A stretch of DNA of 64,000 nucleotides from Liolophura sinensis (GCF_032854445.1 NW_027017957.1:436001-500000); one strand, 5' to 3'; positions 25,601 through 38,012 are shown, numbered from the stretch's first letter. Numbers and translations are program-made. Notes: a model not told the origin generated them from the letters alone.

Positions 25601-28210
25601 AGATATTTATGATATGATAATATTTAAATCTAGATATAAAAAATTTTGTAGTCATATTTCAGTAGGACACACGTCATTAGATACCGACATAGAAAATGCA
25701 TCTTTACTCAGAAAAGAGCGAGTCGACATATATTACAAAACATGTGCTTAGATTAGATTAGTAGTTGCGGCCAAAAAATTATGTAGGCAATTTGCACATA
25801 TGATGTTACGTCAGCCTATACTGCATGTACATATACATTGGCCATATTGATGCCGGCGACTGTTTTGTTTTGCATATTGCCAGTTTCTGGAAACAACAGC
25901 AACGGTAATCGGTGTACAAGGGAGTTTATATGTTCCAGTGGTGGTTTACATAAGTTGAGACCATACCGATAAGATAGAATTCCACGCTATCTGATATGTG
26001 CTGTCAGAGGGAAGACAACAATTGGATAATAAACTAATAGACCTGTGTCTCGCTTCACAGCCTCTGGAAATTTCCATATTACCCTAAAGCGTACAGGACA
26101 TGGAATTGTCCACCGAAAAATGCAAGGTTAGTTTTTAAAGCTGTGGGGAATTATTTATGTAGGATCCACAGATTTTAGGCTACAAGCTTGTGGAAATAGC
26201 TCTCTGTGGATTGACTACGGTTAATTAAAGCAGCCTGAATCCTTGAAACACATCTTATTACCTTGGCGCAAATCATTCCATGGTATGGAGTCGCCATGTG
26301 AACTAATATGTGTATGTATGTACAGGACATTGAATCGACATATGAAAGCTTTGACTAATGTCATATATACAAAAATTCTATTCTACCACATCTCTATGAA
26401 AACCCCACAATAACATTGAATAAAAACCAAATATTCACAACGTAAAAGTATTTAAGATTGACCTTGTTATGTGCTAAGAATGATTGCATGACTATGGCTT
26501 ACAAATAACACGGACAAGCGTGCAAATTTCTTTCTGTTCTTGACATGTATAAATTATCATATAGAATAGTTCCGTGTACATCTAGGGCACCACATTTTAC
26601 TTTTTGGGAAATCACTACGCTTACAAGATGTAACAGACATCAAAAGTAATTAATTTGACTGAATACTTTCCAGACAGTTCCTAACTGTTCTTCTGGGGAT
26701 ACAGAAGGGTTATTGTCTGGGCCGATACGTGAACAGTTCAAAAAAGTTCTGTATTTTCTACCCATGCCATTGTTTTACAAGAAAATAAGATAGAATGTCT
26801 AGGTATTTGCTAAGTTTGTAGTCTTGATTATGTGTGCTGTGTATCTCACATGTGCATTGAGGGTTTTATTACTGGGTTGGTTGTTGTCCTGTGTAAAACA
26901 GGCACAAAAAGTAAAATCCAGATATATTAATCATTATTTCACTTGTCATCGGGACCAACCTAAACTGATAGCTTTGGTCCGTGTTTTTCTCCTAGACTTC
27001 TAGTCGACATGAACAGCGCCAATTTATTTAGATAGCATAAAGGTCGAATAATGGCGTCATTATGTAAGAAGGTTATCGCCATTCGCTCGAGGTGTTTGAT
27101 CTCGGTTTATACGCCTCGTAAGCAGTAACATAATAAACCTCCGGCTGAAGCCCTCGCTCTATGATGTAACTGCTTACCAGGTATATAACCGCGATCAAAT
27201 ACCTCAAACTCAGGTGAAAACCAATACGTAGTGTCTGTCAGTACCCAAGCCTACTTTTTTATGAATGGTATCCAGTATTGTGGCAACACTGCATGTCCAC
27301 ATAATTATGTGTTCCAGCAGTACCCAAATTGTATATCAGCTTTACAGTTGATACATATGCCATTGTCGATGTGCACAATTGTACACAGTCACTGTTAAAG
27401 TTAGATTTAGAGTACGTAGTGTATTTTAATAAAATCTAATGGTATGTGCAGCTATTGTTATTGCTCTGTCAAAAGCCTTCCAGCTGTAACACTATGTAAT
27501 AATATAGATACCATAAATCCAAGCATATTCTGTCATTTACTGCTACACACGACAAATATGTGTCAGACAGACAAGGACACGTCCAAACTGGTGATTTCTA
27601 ATGGTTTACATTATTTTTGAAATGTACATTTACACGTAATTTGTTTTGATATTTGTGTAATTATTTGCCGGATTATACACTATTTTCAAAGGTAAGGCAT
27701 ATTATTTAAAACAGCTGAAAAGCTGTCACTCTTGGTAGATTCAGTTGTTAAATATATTAAATAGAATGATGATGTTACCCAATTGCTTACAGCTAGGGTA
27801 TGTACAACAGTCACATTTTAATGATGTCTGTCTCCAGCAACCAAAAGAATTAACCGTCATGATCTAATTGATGTTGTTTTTGACAAGTGTATGTACTATA
27901 CATGGCCATTGCAGTCGTCATTCATTACATGTATTAACTCAATTTGTTTCCTTATTATTCATTTTTGTAGGAGAGTAAAACACAGCAAAACCAAGTAATG
28001 ATGTCCACATGAAGCCAACGAACGGATCACCCTTATCGAGCAAGAAGAAACCTGGAATATAAGAGGACATGGGAGCTGAGTCGACATAAACACGCAGGTC
28101 TTCAAATGTAGTTCAAAGCTATGATCCCTCCAAGTTCAAGCAAAAACGTTTCAGCGGTGAATGTTGACAGCAAATTATATATTGAAATAAAAAACGTGTT
28201 AATTGGAGAG
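19517..28210 (+). CDS. Gene 2: Cys-containing domain plus mucin-like linker (3' part)
   Basis: Reconstructed from splice sites and phase. Exons: 19517-19638, 20834-21014, 21870-21980, 23332-23373, 23926-23985, 25486-25500, 25884-25904, 26061-26126, and a terminal exon from 27971. The first two exons encode about 100 residues with seven cysteines. The next ones are short, Thr/Ser-rich (TTTTIPPTPTTT, SSLSSAVTSKTPS) and all phase 1-1, so any can be skipped without a frame change. The stop TAA is at 27976-27978 and AATAAA at 28186-28191. There is no transmembrane segment in these exons, so secretion or attachment by upstream parts is inferred. I do not recognise the Cys domain. The N-terminus is missing. 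Confidence 0.5.
19656..19836 (-). mobile_element. V-SINE-like SINE next to the gene 2 exon a donor
   Basis: Minus-strand copy with a TTTA repeat tail at its low end, the GCCGCCGTATTAGTAA block and the V-domain. It is flanked by 11-bp copies TAAATGACTTT (19645-19655) and TAAATAACTTT (19837-19847), one mismatch. The insertion point is within 20 bp of the exon a 5' splice site. Confidence 0.85.
20834..21014 (+). CDS. Gene 2 exon b: second half of Cys domain
   Basis: Acceptor CATTTTTAG with a strong pyrimidine tract, consensus GTAAGT donor, phase 0 in and phase 1 out. It encodes 60 residues with GCPTGARYSS, SELCYILFSGNC and DHCISVVI. Four cysteines and Asn-x-Thr sites suggest an extracellular module. 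Only this frame joins in register with exon a and exon c. Confidence 0.55.
21870..21980 (+). CDS. Gene 2 exon c: Ser/Thr-rich linker
   Basis: 111 bp, phase 1-1, acceptor CAACCACAG, donor GTAAGC. It encodes LTTLTSLTTDVTFTDSVQST followed by ANLTLDTPVSDN. The composition is that of an O-glycosylated stalk. It joins to exon b by completing a Gln codon. Confidence 0.5.
22134..22211 (+). mobile_element. SINE 3' fragment
   Basis: Holds only the end of the V-domain (CCTTCCACCACAATGCTGGC), the CGCCGTCGTATAACGGAAAT block and an AAAT tail. Intronic in gene 2. Confidence 0.75.
23332..23373 (+). CDS. Gene 2 exon d: Thr/Pro mini-exon (42 bp)
   Basis: Acceptor CTTTCTTTCAG and donor GTAAGA, both good. It encodes PTTTTIPPTPTTT, phase 1-1. 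A mucin-like spacer. Confidence 0.5.
23926..23985 (+). CDS. Gene 2 exon e: Ser/Thr mini-exon (60 bp)
   Basis: Acceptor CAATTTTCAG, donor GTAAGA, phase 1-1. It encodes ASSLSSAVTSKTPSIGTSR. Same style as exons c and d. Confidence 0.5.
25486..25500 (+). CDS. Gene 2 exon f: possible 15-bp micro-exon
   Basis: A strong acceptor (TTTCTTTTTCAG) is followed only 15 bp later by a consensus GTAAGT donor; the piece (VHSNN) is phase 1-1 like its neighbours. Splice signals are good but the size makes it uncertain. Confidence 0.35.
25884..25904 (+). CDS. Gene 2 exon g: possible 21-bp micro-exon
   Basis: Acceptor CATATTGCCAG and donor GTAATC, phase 1-1, encoding SGNNSN after the junction codon. Its Asn/Ser content echoes exon f. 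Confidence 0.3.
26061..26126 (+). CDS. Gene 2 exon h
   Basis: 66 bp, acceptor CGCTTCACAG, donor GTTAGT, phase 1-1. It encodes SGNFHITLKRTGHGIVHRKM then Q. A basic segment unlike the Ser/Thr exons, so it may be a C-terminal tail. Confidence 0.35.
27041..27208. mobile_element. Foldback (MITE-like) element, copy 2
   Basis: Arms at 27087-27131 (CTCGAGGTGTTTGATCTCGG..) and 27163-27206 are inverted complements around a short loop containing CTCCGGCTGAAGCC. It matches the element at 12477-12645 in both arms and the leading GCGTCATTATGT. It lies between gene 2 exons h and i. Confidence 0.6.
27971..28210 (+). CDS. Gene 2 terminal exon: stop codon and 3'UTR
   Basis: Acceptor CATTTTTGTAG. In the frame delivered by exon h it reads Gly-Glu then TAA at 27976-27978, so the exon is almost all 3'UTR. 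AATAAA lies at 28186-28191, placing cleavage near 28205-28215. The signal fits a genuine gene end. Confidence 0.4.
28186..28191 (+). terminator. AATAAA polyadenylation signal of gene 2
   Basis: Canonical hexamer about 210 bp downstream of the gene 2 stop codon, followed by a GT-rich stretch (CGTGTTAATTGGAGAG). Function is inferred from position. Confidence 0.45.
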
Positions 28211-28916
28211 TTTTATACAGTGATCGTTTGTTTCTAACCACGCGGTAACCAAACTTTAAGATAATATAATGCTGTCGTCCATTCTAGTGTCCGCATATTT
28301 GCGGTGGTTAAAACATATGTGAAAAAGGTGTAAAGAAGCAATTTTATCAATTTATTTCTCAGAAGTGTATCCTGGATGCACCATAATGTTGTATTTTTGT
28401 TGTGTTTTGGCGTCCTGACATACACAGTGTTATCTGCGCCTTTTGTGCTGCAGCCTTTGGCATCTGGGATTACATCTGCCCCACTTTTTATCTGTGATAA
28501 CTTTTACAACTGTGCGTGTAGGATACAGCCAACAGTAAAGTTGAGCAGAATTGCCTTTTATATGATCATGAATATTTAGGTTTCAGAGAAAAAAAACATG
28601 GCAAAACATTCAAAAATATCAAGGTGCTGTGTTGGTTAAATTAGGTGAAGCAGTGATGTTTGCCATGCAAGGGTGAGACCCTTCCGGTGCTTGCCTGTAA
28701 TTTAAGCAAAATCATCCTTTTATGTGATTTTTTATCGATCAGTTATCAGCTTTTTCCATCATTATACAAAGCCTTTACGTATGCTTTTACACGATTAATA
28801 ACACTTATGATCGGTCGTAATAGTGTGTGACCACCTGAATGACATTTTCACACTGTAAAGATATAGGATTGATACTGATATGCTGCTGTCTTCTCAACAC
28901 CATGAATCGCATATTG

Positions 28917-29016
28917 CGGGGGACCGGTTTCCACCCACCGTAATGCTGGCCGTCGTCGTATAAGTGAAATATTCCTGTGTACGGCGTTAAACACCAATCA
29001 AATAAATAAATAAATA
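28917..29016 (+). mobile_element. V-SINE-like SINE, 5'-truncated, with target duplication
   Basis: 3' part only (GGTTTCCACCCACCGTAATG onward) with an AAAT tail. Flanked by AATCGCATATTG (28905-28916) and AATCGCATACTG (29017-29028), a 12-bp duplication with one mismatch. Confidence 0.85.
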
Positions 29017-29993
29017 AATCGCATACTGTAGGTTATAAATGCATTTCCCGGTTTCATGAAGCGCATTACTAGCGGAGTAAGCTCTTAACTACGATGACAA
29101 CGTATGTCATAGAGATAAGAAGTGCACTTATTTCCATGGGCTCCTTACCACTAAGTATACTTCTAGAACTTGGCATATCAACTGGGCATATCAACTGAAT
29201 AGTATGTGAACATCTCTCTATAATCAAACACGTCATTCTCGGAAACAGAGTAGAGAGTCTGATGTATGCATAGATATTGTCCAAATTATTTCCTCTTCAT
29301 ATTCAGAATTTGCAATAGGCTTTATATTACCCACGATCATGAAAATAAGAAATTTTTGGAAAGCTAGTAGAAGAAACTTTGGTGCAAATTGTGAAGAAAA
29401 TATATTCATCAACAATCAGTAAATACAATTAGAATATTATTTACAAAGTGTGTTCTTTCAGACACATAGTTAATGGAGAAAAAGACATGAAAACAGCAGA
29501 TAAATGTTTGGGTGTTTTTTTTTTTTTGGATTTGTAAGGTACTGTCAACATTACAAATTTTCTCTTGTGTCGGAGTGATTTTTCTGTGCAGTTCAAATAT
29601 ATCATGGCAACAGATATTTCATGCATGTATTTATATTCAACTGTTTTGGCACTGTTTTACATGTCAAATATTCTTGTAAAGCACGAAATAATGACACGTT
29701 TATTGCAGCTTATTGACATGCTTTTTTATCAATGTTTATCATTTTGTTCATACCTATGTATGCTTGTTTCGCCATGTACCACTTCGTGGTGATCTTCAGG
29801 GTCACCATAGAAACAGGAAGATACACGGATAGTTTTTGTAACACCTGAACGAACCTCTGCGTCAATTGGGTCACATCAGTCCGATGTCTTCCATTTACAC
29901 ATTTCGTAGATAGCTATAATGGAGTTCTGTGAAGTAAAGCTATTTCTGTCTGTGCTTCGATAGGCGTATGACTCAGACCGACCTATTTTGTTT

Positions 29994-30131
29994 CGGCCTC
30001 TTTTGAAATGTACGGAAGTTTGCGTAATATATACATACGCATCTTTCTGTCAAATATACCTTGGCCTCTTTTTGAAATGTGCGGATGTATGCGAAGTACG
30101 TACATACGCATTTTTCTGTCAAATATACTGG
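29994..30131. repeat. Two-unit tandem duplication, about 69 bp each
   Basis: Two adjacent units each run from GGCCTCTTTTGAAATGT to TTTCTGTCAAATATAC, about 88 percent alike by eye. Non-coding. Confidence 0.85.
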
Positions 30132-30675
30132 TAGAGTTTGCTTTCATGTACAGTGAGGTATGTTAAAATCCACGGCTAACCCTGACCACACGTCGCGACT
30201 AAAACTAGGCTGTCGTTTAAAGCAGGTGTGGTCATGGTAACTGTCAATTCGAGTCCAGATAGAAATAAGAGGCCTTTTCCAGATTATATGGGTTTTAGCA
30301 CACAACGCTTTTTTGTCGATCAAAAAGCCGCCCCAGGTTTTGTACGCTTACGTCTATGCTTTAATCTTAACTCACATCAAAACACAGGTATCTCTACAAC
30401 CTGTCCTGACCTAGCACGAAGTAAATGGAACAAAGTCTACGCTACGGTGATTCGGTATAGATCTCCGAGTAGCTCTAAGGTGAACCCTCAACTGAAGAGT
30501 TCTTATGACACGCCTATGATGTACTACAGCTAAAATACCATGCTTTGTGTAGACTATTCTGCATTCCAAAGTTTGATATACTCACACTTTTTTGCGTTTT
30601 GCCCTGGATTGTTCTAATTCAGTGAATCGGGTATTGGTGCTGTCCGTCTGTATGAGTGTCTGCCCTTCAATACGC

Positions 30676-30741
30676 AAATGCTGGCCGTTGTCGTAGAAGT
30701 GTAATACTCTTGAGTACGGCTTAAAAAAAAATAAAAAAATA
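30676..30741 (+). mobile_element. SINE 3' fragment
   Basis: ATGCTGGCCGTTGTCGTAGA, then CTCTTGAGTACGGCTTAAAA and an A-rich tail; a diverged 3' end of the V-SINE-like family. Confidence 0.7.
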
Positions 30742-30815
30742 TATCTAAAGACACAAAAATATTTTTTCAATGAGTATCAAAAAAAGACTACAAAGATTTT
30801 ACATAGAATAAACTA

Positions 30816-30853
30816 CCCCCCCCCCCCCCCCACCCCCCACCCACCCACCCCCG
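30816..30853. repeat. Poly-C / CCCA tract
   Basis: Run of C with a few A. Low complexity, G-rich on the other strand. Confidence 0.95.
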
Positions 30854-33698
30854 CAAAAACCCCAGTAAATGGGAAACCACCTGATAATACAAAATGTGCA
30901 ATGGAAATATACCTGCTGGAAATCAACAGTCTACGGTTGGAGGAAATATGGTTTACAGCACTCATGTGTAAACCACTGCTCTTTGGCAGCTACATGTTTA
31001 TTTGACATGGATTTAAATGTGTAGCGAATCCATGACACATAACTACAAAATGAACACATCGGATTGCCGTGGTAACACAGGAAGCGATATATGCATGTTA
31101 AATCTTCACAATTTTTTAAACCAAGACTATCTGCTAACAGATGTCGATGGTTTGCACACTTTCAAAAGTGGTTAAACTCGTCCATTGGAATGCAATGCGT
31201 TTGAATATCTTTCGTTGGCTGGTCTTCCAGAGCCACTGAAGGAAGCGATTCATATATAGCCAGCAGTATGGGATATCTAGCCTGTAAGTACAAACCGAAG
31301 CGTCGGGGACCGTAATGATATGCTCATACAATATCGACTTCACGCTTCCAAGTCTCATGGCTCAAAAATGTATTTTTTCAAAATTACGTTTCCTTTGATT
31401 GTCTTTGACACAGTGTAACACAATGGCACAATTCCTAGCAATTCCTTATCAAATTAACGACATGAGGACAAAGTTTGATGTTGTTCCTACTTCGATAGCA
31501 CTAAATGAACGTGTATATTTCGCATACTGGCATTTGTTGGATCATGTATATTGAATTTTTTTTAAATTTTTTATCATAAGTCATTTCCTCTCCGGGAAGA
31601 ATATGGGAAGATAAAATCATTGCTACGAAAACTATAGTGTGTGAAACATATTCCTTTAAACACCTTCAGGGTGTCATGGAGCGACCCTTACATATCACCA
31701 CAATATTTTCCTTACATATCACCACCTTTATTTTGTAACTATCTGCTATTTCTTACAAACGGCCTGATTTTGTATGTTAGGCTATTTTGGACATGTATCT
31801 TGAATGTTTATTTAATGTGATGACAACATAGCATTTTGAGTAATCACAGACCATTGACTTCTAATAAATCGCAGACAACGTCAATGCTTTTTTGTTACCT
31901 TTGTACATGTATGGTTCGGCCAAGGTTTTAGCAATTGTGTAGTTGCTAGTATTTCAGCTTTTTGTGAACAGCAAGAATATAACCCTGAGGTAAGTTGACA
32001 AGAAGCCGGATTTCATCGGTTGACCATTTGCAAAGTATCACATCGTCGTTCCTGTTCTGGATTTACTCTCTATGCTGTAGCCACCTTGAGTACGGCATAA
32101 AACATCATTTAAATAAGTACATAATTATATTGCGATTATCGACTTGGAACACCCCATCCAAATAGTAATCTGCTTTGTAATTGAGTCTAATTCCGATAAA
32201 CCCTAAAATTGGGATTGTGCTTGTACATGCATCGTGTTGAATCAGATCAACACGTTGGATAGGGCGATGTAAACAATTACAATCAAAGCTTAACTGAAAT
32301 ACTGCATATAATATTATTAACAATAATTTATAAATTAGCCTGATACGTGATCTTCATACTCATAATTCCTGCGCCAGAAACATTCTTTGCGTCATTATTT
32401 AAAACTGTTGCGTTATTCTCTGTAAATGTATCAGTCCTAACTTTTTGCTTTAAATACTTTCGTAGTTCTCCGGTCGCCAAAATATGGCTGAAATATTGTC
32501 CACGTGATGTTCAGCCATTATCATGCTCTCATACTATCAAAGAGAATGTTATTAACGTATATCTATACTCAGTGACAATACAAATGCTCTTTCCCAATCT
32601 GGCTGCAACAAATGTAAATCAAGTGAAATGAAATAATAATTGTTTTTGTTGCATGGTAAAGTGTTCAGTAATTTCCAAACAATGTTCTCGGTCAAATTAT
32701 TAACCAACTTTGTAGTTTTCAGAAAAGAAATTGTTGAATGGTTCGAGCATTGTGATAACATCGGAAACTGCAAATCTGCAATGAATGTCCCTTCGAATAT
32801 TGGGACACTTAGAGTATTTTATGAAAAATGTTCACATCTGGAGTAAAATACATGTACAAATATAGATGTGCATACGAGTCAAAAATTCTACCCATTCATA
32901 TAATGATCTTGCCATGCAGTTATTTTGTTTTTGACCACATCTGTGTCACCCCTTTATACCACAACAGGAAGTGCAAAATACACATTAACAACCTGAAACA
33001 TATATTATACATAGAGTGAATTAATAATTATGGCCTCTCTAAGCCACTTCAGCGGATATCATACGTGGAAAGAATGGATATAGCTTTACACCACAGTAGA
33101 TATCACGATGACACATAGAGACCGGACCATCTCATAAACTTGATTACTATTACTTAACCTTGGAAACAATGACTCCAGAAAGTTAAAAGTATATTCCCTT
33201 AGTTTTCCATCGGTATCCAATGTCTTGAGACATGTATCAGTGTCAAACTTGTAATGTTATCTTTGTAGCCAAAGTTATACCTAGAATGCATGGAGGGAAG
33301 GAGTTAAGACCAGATCACAATTAAGTGTGGTTTAATGTTGATATCGTTGTTCACAGAGAAGGGTTAATTACAATCATGCTTCATAATAGACAAACTAGGA
33401 GGGTACACGCTGGCAAAGTTCAAATGATTGTCAACACTATGAGATTGCAGAGTTGGTTATAGCTGGAAGTGAATTTTTCGAAAACAGAAATGAGCGTGCT
33501 TTCTTGGGAATTTCATTGAGACAATATGGTACATATAATAACAATAACCTCATTATGAATGATCTTTAGTATATAATGAGTACATATCGGCGTGACACAT
33601 TCTCTATGTGCTATGTCGTTTTAGAGGCAGCAGTTTAAGCATGGAATCCCCTTTAACTGATGAAAAACAATTTCATACTATTGGGTTACCTGACCACA

Positions 33699-33732
33699 CC
33701 GCCGTCGTATAAGTAAATACATAAATAAATAC
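33699..33732 (+). mobile_element. Very short SINE tail insertion
   Basis: CCGCCGTCGTATAAG followed by an AAAT tail, flanked by near-identical TGACCACA and TGACCACC. Looks like an extreme 5' truncation of the SINE. Confidence 0.55.
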
Positions 33733-36188
33733 TTGACCACCGGTTACCTTGTAACAGAATTTGAAATTCGCTCTGTGGCCTGGGATACCTTGTGTTGTGA
33801 AAGTATCTAGATAGTTGAAACATCAATATATATCCACAACGCACAGTTTAGCGCCTCGCCTTTAGGGTTTAAGCCTACTTAAGTATAGAAATGGCAATAT
33901 GAATGGCAGAGGCTTTCAGATGCTACTTAACTTTCTCTTGTATTGTGTAGGCAATGGACAGGTCTAGCTTATGGGGAGTGAATATTTTTAGGAAGGTTTC
34001 ACTTTCTTCATGTGATAATAAATGTCGTCTCTATAGGTGTATATCCGGACAAATTTATATATCTCGGAGCAGATAATCTACAAGAACTGACACATAGTAA
34101 ACTCTCCAGTGTACCATTGCGTGCTGTACTCTCGAGTGACCTACATTCAGAATGAACTGAATTTTAGCAATGTGTTCTGGGGACAGACTGTTTGACAAGT
34201 TACGTACCTACAGACACAGTAAATCACAACATAGAACGTGAGGGAGAGTCACCTGGAATTTTCATGGCCTCAGAATGTCAAAACGCAGAATGCTATTGGT
34301 AATTCCAGTACGTGTCAACACTCATATCAGTAATGGCTGGCTAAACAACAAAGTTAAAAAACCCTACAGTTGTCAAGTTTTAGTTTGGTTTTATGGTTTT
34401 GGTGATTGATCTTCGTTCAGGAAATAGCCTTTACCCATGTCTGGAATCGTGACAGCACAATTTTGTATAGTTAATACGACCACCCAAACAAAGCGTTACA
34501 CAACCTCTCTGCGAGCACATATTTATTTACTTAATACCAATTTGTATTTTACGATGTTTGAGCAGCCTAGCTATAGGCCTAAGAAAGTAAAAACCCCACG
34601 CAAAGGACAGTTGGGCTATTTTTCCTCGAACTTCTAAAATGTAGTTCACTGTTTACCTACCAGTCTGTCAGATGTCACGGCCTCTAACCTATCACCAGGT
34701 ACTACTATGTACTGTCAAATGTAACTTAGTGGGTTTTCTACGATTGGTTACTCCCCTTTGTGAGTTAAACCAATACACAAATATGTATATTGTCTGCTTT
34801 GAAAAACATATGTGTGCTCGCCGAATTAAAGGGCAGCGGTGAAGAATGAATACACCTAAAACTACCCTCAATAGCGTGTTTAGATCTATGCAGGTTATTG
34901 CAAACCACCTAGTATTACCTCAGTTATAAAGGACCAATACGTGTATGCGCATCTGGTCTGGCTGCAAACACCAGGTTTGGAAACAAATGCAGAATACGCA
35001 ACAATTTGAAGACATCAAAATGATCAGAAAGTCAAGAGGCAGCAGACGTGCTGGAGTTTCCCATGAAAAAGGTGCGTGACCTTGTCTACAACCAGGAAAG
35101 TATCCATGACAACCACATGACCCTTTAAAATTCCTTTTGATGACGTCGTATTTACACGCACAATAAATGCCATGCTCAGCGACGCAGTGTTATTTACAAA
35201 ATGTGCACGTGTACAAATCTACCTGCCACAGGACAAAGAATCTTCTTTATTAATTTTTTCTCCATTTGTAGCGTAATTCGGTTCTCGGACCAGAGCATAC
35301 ATGTCCATCCCGCCATGGGAATACCGTCGTTTTTGTCCTGTTTAAATGATTATCAGCTTGTCCCTTAACACATATAACATTGTCAACACAGTGGTATATT
35401 CCTCAACCCCGTTTGCTTGGTATACATTCCAAAATGGCTGCCATGTACATGGGATTTTAACTTAATCACAAAGTAACTGGGACACGAGTTTAAAAAATAG
35501 CCAGACCAGAGACCAGACTTTAAAACTCATGTGTGTCAGTGTATGGTAGTGATTATAATTCATTTTATTTACAGACAACTATATCCAATAACAGTTTTCC
35601 TTTCTACACTTTAGTCAAATAAGTTTATACAGCTAGTACATGTAATAATGCTGTGAAGGACTTAGATCAATTTCAACAGCAAAATCACAAATGCATATGC
35701 TCACTAGGGTTGTCTCCCCTGAAACAACTCTCTTTTTCTCATTGTAACTTCGCGGGGTTACAGAAATTTTAATGCTAATTTTACAAGAATTTCGGAGGTA
35801 ACATGACAAATAGTTTTTTTCAACAGGTTGATATCATTCGTGATAAATTTATACTGCTGCCTTACTGGATAGGATAGTAAATATCACGACTTTTTCCGGA
35901 AACAACATCGGAATGTACTTGGTTTCCTCTGTCTACCCCTTGAAAAGTTAAGCCCAGGCAATGTTATTTGAAAATGTAAAAATTAAGCCTATATTGGCAA
36001 TTTTGTAACATAAATATACTACAACAGAAACAGTAGGGACAGAACAGTTTTTTCTTACCTAATTCCGCTGAAGCCATAGTTCTAGGGACTTGTAAGTTGC
36101 TACTATTTTATCATTCACATCGACAGTTAGAACAGAACTATGGCTGAGGAAAACGTTGACCGTATTTTACCGGTTACATGTGACCATT

Positions 36189-36252
36189 AGCTAGCTCCTG
36201 GGTCATTACGCTGCGCTAGCGTGCTAACCGACTGAGCCACAGAGACCCCAAC
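36189..36252 (-). mobile_element. Orphan tRNA-like head of the SINE
   Basis: On the minus strand, GTCTCTGTGGCTCAGTCGG then TTAGCACGCTAGCGCAGCGT match the 5' head of the full-length copies (A-box region). There is no B-box or SINE body, so it is a fragment rather than a tRNA gene. Confidence 0.7.
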
Positions 36253-36670
36253 CTCCCCCCTCCCCCTCCAAGTGGTAACAATGAAGATGTAAAGTTCTAT
36301 ATCGGTAGTTTAGCGGAAGGTCTTATTATACGTACTCGGTTTTGATTAAATGCAGTTTTAGTTGAAAACTATATGTACTTCAACAATATGCCTGGAATAG
36401 TGACTTCTTAACTGTAGTAAAACATTTAACGAATTTCTTTAGAAACATATTTGCACGTACACACAAGTTACGTTTTTGACGAAGAATGAAGCAAACAAAA
36501 AATGGCGAATGAATTCCATACTACCTAACACCATTAGTAACATTAAAGAAAGATGATCCCCATTTTGACGGCAAACTGTTGTACATGAGACCAAGCGGTA
36601 ATCACGATCAATTATCTTTTTTAAGCCCAGTTAACAACACTATCAAATGCTTTGCTGGCATCAAGAAATG

Positions 36671-36800
36671 CATTTATTTATTTATTTGACTGTTGTTTTG
36701 CGCCGTACTTAATAATATTTCACTTATACGACGGCGGCTAACATTATGGTGGGAGGAAACCGTTCAGAGCCCCGGAGAAACCCACGACCATCCTCATGCT
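36671..36800 (-). mobile_element. V-SINE-like SINE, 5'-truncated
   Basis: Minus-strand copy with TTTA tail, CGCCGTACTTAATAATATTT, the ACGACGGCGGCTAACATTAT block and the V-domain. Flanks contain AGAAATGCAT and AGAAATATATGCAT, a possible damaged duplication. Confidence 0.8.
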
Positions 36801-37301
36801 GAGAAATATATGCATACGGGGCTACCGTTAATGCAATCAAAATTGGGGATTTTCTTTTTTTTTTTTTTTTGAGGACGTAAATACACCTTTACTCTTAGTT
36901 TCTCTGTTTTACAGCAAGAGTAATTATCTTGTAAGTAAATACGGACAGAGCGTTCAGAATCTATGGCGCCCTGTTGCCTGTAGTAAGAAAACGGTGCACT
37001 GGAAGGTGCTTACCCTTAAATGGGGTTACCGACTGTTGTAGCTTGAAACGAAACTGCCTGAAATTATTGCATGTAAGTAAAAAGTGGTTCAAAGAGTCTT
37101 CCACTGGGCAATGGTCAAATAGTCCAGTGGCGTGTAAAATTAATCAGTGCAGATGTGCATGTAATGGACATACTCCGGAGACAACCCTATAGATAAATAT
37201 ATCAGCCTTGCGACTTCTCAGCTGAATTAAAGCATAAAACACAGACGGTTCCCAATCATGATAAAATTAACAATCACTTGTTGCATCCCGGCTTCATATA
37301 T

Positions 37302-37754
37302 GGACACAGACCCCCATTACAACTTCCGTTTTTGGGTAGGGACGATTGTAGTTCTGTGAATTTTAGGGTATAAAGTCTTTTTTTGCTCCCAGGCGTCCAT
37401 TTTTGGTGCACAGGTGCATGCTTGGTATTAAAATGCTGAAAACTGTCTAAACTTTGAGGAGGTATGAGCTTTATTGATGAAAGTTTGAAATTCTGGGCGA
37501 GAGGACACAAGGTGTGAGGTAGTGATGAGGCTGCGAGTGACGTCCCCTTGGCGTTGCTAGGCACGCCTCCCAGCTGCCGGCATGGAAAGGTCCAGATTTT
37601 GACGGTCAACCTATGTCAAGATTTTTATGGCTTCTTTCTCACAGGCTGGGCCAGGTATGCACCAAAGCTTAATGGCCACGGAATGTTTGGGACTGAGCTA
37701 CAGCGCTAGACGTTAACATTGTCGCTTATGGAAAATTAATGGGGGTCCGAGGCC
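37302..37754 (+). repeat. Left 453-bp terminal direct repeat
   Basis: Begins GGACACAGACCCCCATTA and ends TAATGGGGGTCCGAGGCC, so the unit has its own imperfect terminal inverted repeats. It is not flanked by matching target duplications on its two sides. Long antisense frames in it are unrelated to any protein I know. It differs from the right copy at three positions. Confidence 0.9.
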
Positions 37755-38012
37755 TGTACTGACGAAGTCACCAAAATGTGAAAAATGTCACTATGCGCTT
37801 AGATTTCGCAGCAGCCTGATAATTTTTGGTGGGTATGTCTGTGATGTGTTTTGCATTGATTGGGCCGTTTCATAGCTTCTTGGGGCTATTTACATTTTGA
37901 AAATATCCATTTTGATGAAAAATCGGTAAAATGCTGTTCAGCGTAGGGTAGCATGTGTATAGGCATCCTGAAATGAACAACATGCAACGTTCTAGTATTC
38001 CTACGCTTGAAA

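Larger units (their letters stand above)
28220..36188. other. Gene-poor intergenic region
   Basis: About 8 kb without a reading frame or exon pair that I can support. It contains SINE pieces, a 69-bp tandem duplication, a poly-C tract, and segments near 31790-32040 that match a repeat also seen near 8500 and 59050-59520 (shared phrase GACCATTTGC..TATCACA..TCGTCG). No RNA gene was recognised. Confidence 0.5.

Noticed and set aside
30228-30533. 101-codon plus-strand frame
   Set aside because: Fairly coding-like composition but no domain, no convincing splice context and no second copy; not enough to call a gene.
37274-37609. Antisense frames in both 453-bp repeats (also 41401-41742)
   Set aside because: Long only because the two units are near-identical DNA; no recognisable protein and the decayed third copy does not keep the frame.
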